Source of the DNA: CAYYNP01 sp964472545 | GTDB taxonomy: Bacteria; Planctomycetota; Planctomycetia; Pirellulales; Thermoguttaceae | Length of the DNA stretch: 17,494 nt | NCBI GenBank assembly: GCA_964472545.1 | Contig: CAYYNP010000214.1 | Location: 1-17,494, forward strand | Direction: 5' to 3' | Shown here: positions 7,930-14,886 of the stretch, piece by piece | Numbering within the stretch: position 1 is the stretch's first letter | Layout: every line of letters begins with the position of its first letter | Notes under the pieces: generated by a model | What the model was told of the DNA's origin: nothing | The model's input: the letters and a program-made list of their open reading frames with translations, nothing else | Database searches by the model: none | Position numbers and translations under genes: made by a program

Positions 7930-8071
7930 AAACCTGTCTCGATGGATTCCGACGGCTCGACCGTCGATCGTCTGCGTGAGCCTCCCGGCGAAGGAGGTCC
8001 CGCGGACAGATGCACTCGGTTGGTGTCCATTCGCCTAACGTGCCGGCCACAATCAGACGGACCAGGGCATT

Positions 8072-9655
8072 ATGAGCATTTGGAACAAAGTACTAATCGG
8101 GTTGGTCTTCCTCGGGTCGGTGGCGTTCTTCTACTTCTCGCTGAGAACGTTGAAGACCCTCGACTATTGGCAACACGTTGCCGAAGGCCGCGAGTTCTAC
8201 CTTGATGTCCGCCAGCAGTACAGTGAGACTCGCCAAGACGGCGGCGAGTTGCGGGCGGCGCGCGGCGAGCCAGGCGAACAGACCCCTGACGATCGCGAGT
8301 TGCGGAATATCCGCGACGAAGGCAAGTTCGACCGCAAGACGGCCGAAGACGGCTTGGAGGTTGTCGAAGAAGAGGCCGTCGGCATCGAAACGCTACGTGT
8401 GCTGTTGGAGGCGGCGACCGACGAGCGCGGCCCCGTCTGGTACAATTGCCGGCCCAACGGCGCCAACGGCCAGTACCAAGTCAATGTGGCATCCGGCATG
8501 GTTGCGGCCATGCAGCTCTATGTTTTCGAGGAGCGAGTGATCGGCGCGGGCGCGTATCTCGGCGAGTTTCGCGTGCAGCAGGTCGATCCGCCTGAAGGAG
8601 GCCCCCAGACCGTTACGTTAGTGCCGTCTTTGGCGACCAGCCCGGAAGAACTGGCCCGCATCGACCGCAGCGCGGCCGATCTGAACACTCCCTGGAGCCT
8701 CTACGCAAGGATGCCGGTCGACAAGCGCGAGACGCTGAGGGACGTGCTCGACGAGGCACAGGCCGCCGCGGAGACCGCCCTCGGGATTACGCCTGCTGAG
8801 AACGACGAAGACAAGATTCCCAACCTGCCCGACGAGCGTGTCATCGAACGCGTCGTCGAAACGGTCAGCCAGGCCCTGAACGTGTCGCCGCAGGACGTCC
8901 GCGAGCACCTGCTCGACGGCCGGAAGATGAAGGAAACGGACCTGGAGAAGTACGCCCTGCAAGGCAAGTTGTTGCCGTTGGACGAGAGTGAAGAAGCCGC
9001 CGTTTATACCTACCTCGACGAGAACGGCACGGAGTTGGAGTCGCGGATCGAGATGGTCGAGTACGTCGTCGACAAGTCCGGCAATCGGACGAAAGTCGTG
9101 CCGGGCGCCGCGCCGATTGTCCCCACCGAAGAGAAGTACATCGTCGAGATCCCCGAAGGCTACTGGGTCAAACCGGCCGGCGCCGACGGAAACGCCGAAG
9201 ACGAACGGGTCGACGGGGAGACGGTTGTGTTGCGGTTGGCGACCGGCAACGATCCGGGCGTCTATTTTCGGCCCCTGACGGACTATCGGGTCATATGCCA
9301 CGGATTCTACCAACGGCGGATCGATCTAGCCGACCAAATCGAAGCTGCCAAGCGTGAGTTGGCGATTGTCCAGCAGGCACAGCAGACGGCCGAAGCCAAT
9401 GCGGTCTTCCGCAAGGCCGAGTTGGACGAGGCCCGCACGGCGCTGGCGGCCGTGATCGAGGAGCGCGACGCGATTGAGGTCCACGGCAAGGCGCTAAAGG
9501 CGGAAATCGACAAACGGAACTCGGAAATCGACCAGTTGCTCCTGTACAATCAGGCCGTCGCCGCCCAGATCGCCAAAATCCAAAGCGACGCCGCCAAAGC
9601 CATCAATGCCAGGACGCTGGGAATGGTCCAGGCGGGGGCCGGTGGAACGAACTGA
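8072..9655 (+). CDS. Membrane-anchored coiled-coil protein of unknown function
   Basis: This 527-residue protein is not from a family I can name. Residues 5-24 form one hydrophobic segment, so the rest is probably periplasmic. The middle is acidic and soluble-looking. A globular stretch around 130-215 includes LYVFEERVIGAGAYLGEF and later PWSLYARMP, patterns I loosely associate with conserved planctomycete hypotheticals. A long amphipathic helix (about 413-504), rich in Ala, Glu and Lys with regular hydrophobic spacing, is a probable coiled coil before a short Gly-rich end. Start ATG 8072 leads straight into the membrane segment; the Shine-Dalgarno (AGGG) is weak. No gene within 200 bases on either side suggests an operon partner. 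A scaffold or envelope-spanning role is possible but not shown. Confidence 0.82.
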   Translation: MSIWNKVLIGLVFLGSVAFFYFSLRTLKTLDYWQHVAEGREFYLDVRQQYSETRQDGGELRAARGEPGEQTPDDRELRNIRDEGKFDRKTAEDGLEVVEEEAVGIETLRVLLEAATDERGPVWYNCRPNGANGQYQVNVASGMVAAMQLYVFEERVIGAGAYLGEFRVQQVDPPEGGPQTVTLVPSLATSPEELARIDRSAADLNTPWSLYARMPVDKRETLRDVLDEAQAAAETALGITPAENDEDKIPNLPDERVIERVVETVSQALNVSPQDVREHLLDGRKMKETDLEKYALQGKLLPLDESEEAAVYTYLDENGTELESRIEMVEYVVDKSGNRTKVVPGAAPIVPTEEKYIVEIPEGYWVKPAGADGNAEDERVDGETVVLRLATGNDPGVYFRPLTDYRVICHGFYQRRIDLADQIEAAKRELAIVQQAQQTAEANAVFRKAELDEARTALAAVIEERDAIEVHGKALKAEIDKRNSEIDQLLLYNQAVAAQIAKIQSDAAKAINARTLGMVQAGAGGTN

Positions 9656-9721
9656 CGGATAACCACCCCCGCTACCGCGCCCTCACCTGCCACCCCAGGC
9701 GTGAAACTGCCGAAACCTCTC

Positions 9722-9750
9722 TTGACGCGTAGCCACGGAATTCTTATTCC
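9722..9750 (+). promoter_or_regulatory. Possible promoter of the rhomboid gene
   Basis: TTGACG (9722-9727), a 17-base spacer and TATTCC (9745-9750) lie about 150 bases before the rhomboid ATG. The -35 hexamer is good and the -10 hexamer is poor (3 of 6). Confidence 0.3.
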
Positions 9751-9897
9751 ATTTGGTCGGCGGTAGTGTAAGTTTTCACGGAGGATGTCGTCTTTCGACC
9801 CCAATTCAGAGGGGGATGCCGCGAAGTACCGGTACAACCTCTGCCAGTACACCCCCTACCGGTACACCCCTCGCCGCGCAGCCATCTCAGCCAGACC

Positions 9898-10770
9898 ATG
9901 GGCATCTACGACCGCGACTACTATCGAGACGAACAACGGCCCGGGCTCGCGGTCACCCTCCGCGCGCCGCGCTCGATTATTGGCACGCTGATTCTGATCA
10001 ACGTGTTGGTCTTCCTCGCCGACGGGCTGTTGACGCCCGGCGGCGGCACGAAGACTATCTGGTTCAATCTGGGCGTCCACGGCGACACGCTCAGTCATCC
10101 GTTGCGCTGGTGGCAGCTTCTGACCAGCGGATTCGTCCACGATCCGTCGGACCTCAAGCACATCATCTTCAACATGGCCGTGCTTTGGTTCCTGGGCCAG
10201 GCGGTCGAAAGACGCTACGGCCGGGGCGAGTTTCTGCGGCTGTATTTGGCTGCCATCGTCATCGGTTCGATTGTCTGGACGTTGACCAACTGGGGCCACC
10301 CGATGCGGACCGCCATCGGGGCCTCCGGCGCCGTGACCACGGTCGTGATCCTGTTTGCCCTGAACTTCCCCAAGCGGACGCTCCTGCTGTTCTTCGTGTT
10401 GCCGGTGCCGGCGTGGGCTGTGGGCATCTTGGTCGTCGTGACCGACCTCTACGGGGCCGCGGGTCGAGGCGGTGAAGAGAACATTGCTTATGGCATCCAT
10501 CTCGCGGGCGCAGCCTTTGCTCTGGTCTACTTCAAGCTCGGTTTGAACCTCACGCGGCTGACCAGCGGCTGGCCGAGCCTCGGGCGGCTCCGGCCGCGGC
10601 CGAAGTTGCGGATCCACGATCCCTCGACCGAAGACACCGATCTCAGCGCCCAGGTCGATCGCATCCTGGAGAAGATCCACCGTGAAGGCGAGACCAGCCT
10701 TTCTCGCAAGGAGCGGCGGATCCTCGAATCGGCCAGCCGAAAATACCAAGAGCGGCGGGATCAGCCGTAG
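9898..10770 (+). CDS. Rhomboid-family intramembrane serine protease
   Basis: This 290-residue polytopic membrane protein should cleave transmembrane substrates within the bilayer. The catalytic dyad is visible: Ser143 in GASG (141-144) and His201 in YGIHLAGAAFALVYF. The stabilising HxxxN motif is His88/Asn92 in HIIFNM. Hydrophobic segments start near 27, 88, 115, 142, 162 and 198, fitting a six-helix core. The C-terminal tail (about 248-286), with DRILEKIHREGETSLSRKER, resembles the short cytoplasmic domain on many bacterial rhomboids (DUF6576-like). Start ATG 9898 gives the expected short N-terminus before the first helix; no clear Shine-Dalgarno is seen. It is probably transcribed alone, with no obvious substrate encoded adjacent. 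Confidence 0.93.
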   Translation: MGIYDRDYYRDEQRPGLAVTLRAPRSIIGTLILINVLVFLADGLLTPGGGTKTIWFNLGVHGDTLSHPLRWWQLLTSGFVHDPSDLKHIIFNMAVLWFLGQAVERRYGRGEFLRLYLAAIVIGSIVWTLTNWGHPMRTAIGASGAVTTVVILFALNFPKRTLLLFFVLPVPAWAVGILVVVTDLYGAAGRGGEENIAYGIHLAGAAFALVYFKLGLNLTRLTSGWPSLGRLRPRPKLRIHDPSTEDTDLSAQVDRILEKIHREGETSLSRKERRILESASRKYQERRDQP

Positions 10771-11083
10771 ACGCCGCAGCGGAGCGGAGACCTTGCCGTC
10801 GGGCCGGCCGCTACCAATCGCCGGCAGCCGAATTCGCGGAAACTGGGTCTTCTTCACGATGCTCGCCAAAGTCGGATAACTTCGGCTACGGCGCATCTGC
10901 TGAATCCGAAAACACCCGCATCTTCGTTACCCACGTTACAGCCCGCGCCGTCTCCTTCCGCGCGGTGCGCGCAAGCAAGCTACGCTTGTGCAGCAGACGA
11001 TGGGGTACGACAGAACCACGGGCCACCCACGGCCTGCGTACGGTTCTCCACATTCGCGAGCTTGTCGCCCACAGGAAGATCAG
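10771..11083 (+). other. Intergenic region between rhomboid and CheD genes
   Basis: The 313-base gap contains small inverted repeats: GCCGG/CCGGC (10803-10807 and 10821-10825), possibly part of a rhomboid terminator, and CAAGC-TAC-GCTTG (10976-10988). No promoter with two good hexamers and no RNA gene were recognised. The CheD frame stays open back to 10988, but the Shine-Dalgarno supports the later start. Confidence 0.4.
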
Positions 11084-11569
11084 ATGCCAACTGCCGCGGC
11101 CGAATCGACAGCGATCAAGGTCAAGATGGCCGGCGTCGAATTCGGCCGGAGCCCGGACGTGCTGGAAACGCTCTTGGGCTCCTGCGTGGGCATCGCCGTG
11201 TGGGATCGCGTGCTCAAACAGGGCGGCTTGGCACACGTCGTATTGCCCGACAGTCGGGGCGCGGCCAACCTGCCCGGCAAGTTTGCCGACACGGCGGTCG
11301 CCGAACTCAAACGCCGGCTGGTAGCCCAAGGCTGCAGTCCCCGCACGTTGACCGCCAAGTTGGCCGGCGGGTCCACGATGTTCGGCGTCCGCAGCGATCG
11401 CGACGTGGGCGAGAAGAACCACAAGGCCGTGCTCGAACATCTCAGCAAACACGGTATCCGATCGGTCGCCGAGCACATCGGGGGCAGCAAAGGCCGCATG
11501 ATCCGCTTCTCGCTCGCCGACGGTGCCGTCGAAGTGAGCATCGCCCGACAGGTCGTCACCGTGCTCTAA
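11084..11569 (+). CDS. cheD: CheD-family chemoreceptor glutamine deamidase, orphan
   Basis: The 161-residue protein matches CheD, which deamidates selected glutamines of methyl-accepting chemoreceptors and in some bacteria binds CheC. The catalytic Cys34 lies in LLGSCVGIAVWD (30-41) and His51 in GGLAHVVLP (47-55). Thr29 is the candidate third active-site residue. KLAGGSTMFG (92-101) and the IGG element (132-134) are also typical. Length is normal for the family. ATG 11084 is preceded by AGGAAG (11073-11078) with 5 bases between, so I prefer it to the ATG-like upstream start at 10988. No receptor, CheC, CheA or other chemotaxis gene is present in the window, so its partner must be elsewhere or its role has changed. 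Confidence 0.93.
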   Translation: MPTAAAESTAIKVKMAGVEFGRSPDVLETLLGSCVGIAVWDRVLKQGGLAHVVLPDSRGAANLPGKFADTAVAELKRRLVAQGCSPRTLTAKLAGGSTMFGVRSDRDVGEKNHKAVLEHLSKHGIRSVAEHIGGSKGRMIRFSLADGAVEVSIARQVVTVL

Positions 11570-11619
11570 GGCCATGTCCGGTGTGTGCGTGCATCGGCTG
11601 CGGCCAGAAGGCGGCCACG

Positions 11620-11648
11620 TTGACATTGCCCCGGGTGCCGATTAAAAT
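11620..11648 (+). promoter_or_regulatory. Strong sigma70-type promoter of the POT transporter gene
   Basis: TTGACA (11620-11625) is a perfect -35. After exactly 17 bases comes TAAAAT (11643-11648), a 5-of-6 match to the -10 consensus. Transcription should start near 11655, giving a leader of about 108 bases. This is the best promoter match in the window. It shows that the POT gene is transcribed independently of cheD. Confidence 0.75.
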
Positions 11649-11705
11649 GCCCCCCAATTGTCTGTTGTCAACTCCACCCCTTAGCGCGGTCCCCGCATTC
11701 CGATG

Positions 11706-11720
11706 GCGCCATTTTGGCGC
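11706..11720 (+). other. Leader hairpin before the POT transporter gene
   Basis: GCGCCA and TGGCGC form a perfect 6-bp stem with a TTT loop, extendable by a G-U pair. It lies in the predicted leader, between the promoter and the GAGGAG ribosome-binding site (11745-11750). A role in mRNA stability or translation is possible, but chance cannot be excluded. Confidence 0.4.
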
Positions 11721-11762
11721 TTCGAGCGGACCGACCGCATCCTTGAGGAGCCCCAGACGTCT

Positions 11763-14399
11763 ATGAGTAGTGCCCAACTCCAACCCCAATCCGAGACCCT
11801 GTTCGGCCATCCGACCGGTCTGTTTACGCTTTTCTTCGCCGAAATGTGGGAACGCTTTTCGTATTACGGGATGCGGGCTCTGCTGGTGTTCTACATGATC
11901 AAGGGGTTTCTGGGCTATACCGACAACGAGGCGTACGGCGTCTACGGTGCTTACACGGCGCTGGTCTACGCCACACCGTTTATCGGCGGAATGCTCGCCG
12001 ACCGCCTGCTCGGCGCGCGGCGGGCCGTGGTGCTCGGCGGGCTGTTGATGGCCGCCGGACACCTGGCGATGACCGTCGAAAACGAGACCATCTTCTTCGT
12101 CGCCCTGGCGCTTCTGATCTGCGGCAACGGCTTCTTCAAACCGAACATCTCCACGATCGTCGGCACGCTCTACCCCAAGGGCAGCCCCAAAAAGGACGCA
12201 GGCTTTACGATTTTCTACATGGGGATCAACCTCGGGGCGGCCATGTCGCCGGTGATCTGCGGCTACGTGGGCGAGACCTACGGCTGGCACTATGGCTTCG
12301 GCCTGGCCACCGCGGGGATGCTCATCGGTGTGGCCGTCTTCGTTGCGCCCACCCGATTGACCCAGGTGCTGATTCTCGGCGGGGCATTGGCGACCGCCGC
12401 GGCTATGCCACTGCTGCAAGACACGATGCTGCAGTTGGTCGTACGTTTGATTCTATCGGTTTCGCTGGCCGTCGCCGGGCTGATCGCCTTCTTGGCCCTC
12501 GGACGCGGCGGCATTCCGGATATAGCCGGCGCGGCGCCTTCGGAAGACCGCCTGACGAATCCGGCGTTTCCGCAGTTGAAGGACCATATCGTTACCTACT
12601 ACCTGGCGATCATCGCGTCGGTGCTCACGCTGCAGCTCTTGGCCGAACCGTCGTCGATGGAGGCCTGGATGCTGGCGGGTATCGCGGGGGCGGCAATCGT
12701 GCTGCCGTGGGTGTCCGCCCGTGGTGCCGTGTTCGTCTGTACCGCCGCGTCGATCCCGACGCTCGTGCTACTGGTACGCCGAGGCGAAACGGCCGGCTAC
12801 CTGCTCTTCGGCGCCGGCGCCTGGGCGTTTTGGTCCTTGATACAGACCGCCCGGCGCTCGAACAAGATCGAACGCGAACGGCTGTACGTCGTGCTGATCC
12901 TGATGTTCTTCTCGATGCTTTTCTGGGCGTTCTTCGAACAGGCCGGAAGCTCCGTGAACAACTTCACCGACCGCAACATCGACCGCGTGATCGGCGACCG
13001 GGAAATCGCCGACGACGACTGCAAGAAAGCCGAAGACGGCACCCGCACGATTACCTTCCGCGTGCAGCCGAGGCCTGACGACGACGAACTGTCAGAACTG
13101 CCGCTGCTCTCGCAAGAGCAACTCGGCTTCCCCTGCGACGATGAGGTCTTCGAGCGGGTCGACCGCGCCCGAAAACGCCAGAAGGCGGAAAAAGAGAAGG
13201 AGGAGGCGGGTAAAGAGACTTCCAAGGAGAACGCCGAATTGGATCCCGAGGAGGTTGCGCGGATCGCCCAGGCCGCCGAGGACATCCTCAAGGAGATCAA
13301 GAAGGACGACGCCGCGGCCGACAACGGCAAGGCGTCGGTTTCGCTGGCCGTTGCGCCCTCGAAGACGGCCGAGGACGGCGACGCGGCGCTGGTCTACACC
13401 TTCACCCGCACGGGCAAGACCGACGAGGCCCTTTCGGTGAGGTTCGAGGTCTCGGGCACGGCCGAGGTCGACAAGGACTTCGAACATAAGGGGGCCGTGT
13501 CGTTTTCGGACAGCAGCGGCTCGGTGACGATTCCCGCCGGGCAGACCGAGGCCAAGATTACCGTCGATCCGAAAGAGGACGAAGACGTCGAAGAAAACGA
13601 GACGATCGTTCTGGTGTTGGCTTCGGCGGACGAGTACGACGTCGACACGTCGAAGAAGGTGACGGCCACGATCGAGAACGACGACAAGGTCTTCACCATG
13701 ACCCACCTTTCGATCCTCCGCGACGAGGCGGGCCGCGACGAAGCGACCGACGCCGACAAGACGATTACCTGGACCATTACCGAAGACCACGCCACGATGC
13801 GCATCTTCGGCGACGAGATCCCCGCCTCGGAGTATCAGGCCGCCAACCCGATCTATATCATCGTCTTCGGCCTGGTGTTCAGCGCGCTCTGGGGCTTTCT
13901 CAGCAGCATGGGGCTTGAACCGAGTACGCCGGTGAAGTTCGCCCTGGGGCTGATGCAACTCGGCCTGGCGTTCGGCATGTTCTGGTATGGGGCCCACGTG
14001 GCCGACGAGCGCGGCATGGTCGCCATGGGGTGGCTGTTGGGCGGCTACCTCTTGCAGACGACCGGCGAACTCTGCCTCTCACCGGTGGGCCTGTCGATGG
14101 TCACGAAGCTCTCGCCGGGGAAGATCGTCAGCACGGTGATGGGGGCCTGGTTCCTGGCCACGGCCTTCTCGAACTACTTGGCCGGCATCATCGCCACGTT
14201 TACCGGCGTGGAACACACCGGCGACGGCGAACAGGTCATCCCCGCCCCGATCAAGACGCTCACACTCTACGGCGACGTCTTTTGGACCATCGCCATCGCG
14301 GCGATCGTCTCCGGCATCATCTGCCTGGCGTTGGCGCCCCTGTTGAGCCAATGGATGCACCCGGAGGTCGACGACGGCGACTCCGACGACGACGGCTAA
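11763..14399 (+). CDS. POT/PTR2-family peptide transporter with charged helix and Calx-beta insert in the TM7-TM8 loop
   Basis: This 878-residue proton-coupled oligopeptide transporter has the hallmark proton-coupling motif E27MWE30RFSYYG (27-36), the second signature FYMGINLG (151-158), TM7 FWAFFEQAGSS (387-397), and TM10 ELCLSPVGLS (769-778). Bacterial POT proteins are usually about 450-550 residues. The excess comes from extra hydrophobic segments between TM6 and TM7 (about 200-362) and from about 270 residues between DRNIDR (403-408) and FGDEIPASEY (682-691). That insert holds a Lys/Glu-rich helical stretch (about 462-516) and a Calx-beta domain (about 522-641, ending TATIENDD). It should face the periplasm. 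The start at 11763 follows GAGGAG by 12 bases, which is long; an in-frame ATG at 11703 would lie ahead of that site. The tail is acidic. Confidence 0.9.
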   Translation: MSSAQLQPQSETLFGHPTGLFTLFFAEMWERFSYYGMRALLVFYMIKGFLGYTDNEAYGVYGAYTALVYATPFIGGMLADRLLGARRAVVLGGLLMAAGHLAMTVENETIFFVALALLICGNGFFKPNISTIVGTLYPKGSPKKDAGFTIFYMGINLGAAMSPVICGYVGETYGWHYGFGLATAGMLIGVAVFVAPTRLTQVLILGGALATAAAMPLLQDTMLQLVVRLILSVSLAVAGLIAFLALGRGGIPDIAGAAPSEDRLTNPAFPQLKDHIVTYYLAIIASVLTLQLLAEPSSMEAWMLAGIAGAAIVLPWVSARGAVFVCTAASIPTLVLLVRRGETAGYLLFGAGAWAFWSLIQTARRSNKIERERLYVVLILMFFSMLFWAFFEQAGSSVNNFTDRNIDRVIGDREIADDDCKKAEDGTRTITFRVQPRPDDDELSELPLLSQEQLGFPCDDEVFERVDRARKRQKAEKEKEEAGKETSKENAELDPEEVARIAQAAEDILKEIKKDDAAADNGKASVSLAVAPSKTAEDGDAALVYTFTRTGKTDEALSVRFEVSGTAEVDKDFEHKGAVSFSDSSGSVTIPAGQTEAKITVDPKEDEDVEENETIVLVLASADEYDVDTSKKVTATIENDDKVFTMTHLSILRDEAGRDEATDADKTITWTITEDHATMRIFGDEIPASEYQAANPIYIIVFGLVFSALWGFLSSMGLEPSTPVKFALGLMQLGLAFGMFWYGAHVADERGMVAMGWLLGGYLLQTTGELCLSPVGLSMVTKLSPGKIVSTVMGAWFLATAFSNYLAGIIATFTGVEHTGDGEQVIPAPIKTLTLYGDVFWTIAIAAIVSGIICLALAPLLSQWMHPEVDDGDSDDDG

Positions 14400-14437
14400 T
14401 CGCGGCACGCAGTGCCCCGGGCCGTGGCGTACTTGCG

Positions 14438-14452
14438 ACATGGCCGCCATGT
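14438..14452 (+). terminator. Palindromic hairpin downstream of the POT gene, weak terminator candidate
   Basis: ACATGG-CCG-CCATGT forms a 6-bp stem with a 3-base loop, 38 bases after the stop. A smaller GGCAC-GCA-GTGCC hairpin (14404-14416) precedes it. Neither is followed by a T-run, so intrinsic termination is doubtful; they may protect the 3' end of the message. Confidence 0.3.
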
Positions 14453-14541
14453 GCGACGTCCTGCTGCGCAAATTGGCTGGCAGGGGAGAGGAGGCGAAGC
14501 TGCCTGTCGCCTATCTTGTGGGAAGGGTTCCAGGCCCATTT

Positions 14542-14611
14542 TCTTGACCCTTCTTCCTTCCGTCATCCTTTAGGTCAAGAGACGGCGCAAACCAGACTTT
14601 TTGGGCCGTCT
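14542..14611. repeat. Two consecutive inverted repeats
   Basis: TCTTGACC (14542-14549) pairs with GGTCAAGA (14573-14580) across a 23-base loop. AGACGGC (14580-14586) pairs with GCCGTCT (14605-14611) across an 18-base loop, followed by TT. The two structures share only base 14580. They may be operator half-sites, a late terminator of the POT gene, or leader structures of the next gene. Confidence 0.45.
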
Positions 14612-14713
14612 TTCGCAAAAACGTGCAACTCTTCCGTCTCTCCGACGTTAGTATATATATTGGCAGACGATATCAGGAACAGGTGACAAGAAGCTCATCG
14701 TGGCCTAACACGC

Positions 14714-14886
14714 ATGAGCGACAATCGTCTCGAGGGTGCGGGTAGACGCTTCGTCCACCAGCGGCGCGGTTCTACGTAACGGACACCGACGGCAAGAACT
14801 GCGCCAAGCTTGTTGAGCACGAAGGCTGCTATGGCCTCGATTTCAGAATCCGGATAGAGAAGACGTGGCACCGAGAATTGGCTTGA
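14714..14886 (+). pseudogene. Possible frameshifted remnant of a small gene
   Basis: A frame open from 14746 to a TGA at 14884 reads like real protein (ARFYVTDTDGKNCAKLVEHE, then GCYGLDFRIRIEK) but has no start codon. A second frame begins with ATG at 14714 (MSDNRLEGAGRRFVHQRR) and stops soon after the point where the first becomes protein-like. One frameshift near 14765-14770 would join them. The remnant overlaps the next gene by 22 bases. I do not recognise the family, and a chance open frame is possible. Confidence 0.25.

Larger units (their letters stand above)
7445..8071. other. Divergent intergenic region without a convincing gene
   Basis: This 627-base gap separates the leftward efflux genes from the rightward 8072 gene and should hold both promoters. 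It contains a 7-bp inverted repeat TGTCTCG/CGAGACA (7621-7627 and 7644-7650), an ECF-like promoter candidate and a 19-bp direct repeat. Open frames here lack start signals. One frame (about 7780-8205, TTG start) contains both repeat copies in phase, but it overlaps the next gene and resembles no family I know. Confidence 0.5.
14400..14864 (+). other. Hairpin-rich intergenic region after the POT gene
   Basis: The 465-base gap carries several perfect short hairpins near the POT stop (14404-14416 GGCAC/GTGCC; 14438-14452 ACATGG/CCATGT; 14492-14512 AGGCGA/TCGCCT). Two longer-looped inverted repeats follow (14542-14611). An alternating AT run is at 14652-14661, and a possible small gene remnant lies near the right end. 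No RNA gene was recognised and no promoter with two good hexamers was found for the following gene. Confidence 0.5.

Noticed and set aside
7780..8205. 141-residue frame with a TTG start in the divergent gap
   Set aside because: It has no ribosome-binding site, overlaps the 8072 gene by more than 130 bases, and shows no recognisable family.
9785..9991. Small frame MSSFDPNSEGD... overlapping the rhomboid start
   Set aside because: It has GGAGG directly abutting the ATG with no spacer, ends inside the rhomboid gene in another frame, and turns into shadow-like sequence. A leader peptide cannot be excluded but is not supported.
9856..10896. 346-residue frame on the minus strand across the rhomboid gene
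   Set aside because: It is antisense to a gene with clear catalytic motifs, and its Arg/Gln/Asp-rich translation has no domain.
13092..13997. 301-residue frame on the minus strand
   Set aside because: It is antisense to the Calx-beta insert of the POT gene; its composition is that of a complement shadow.
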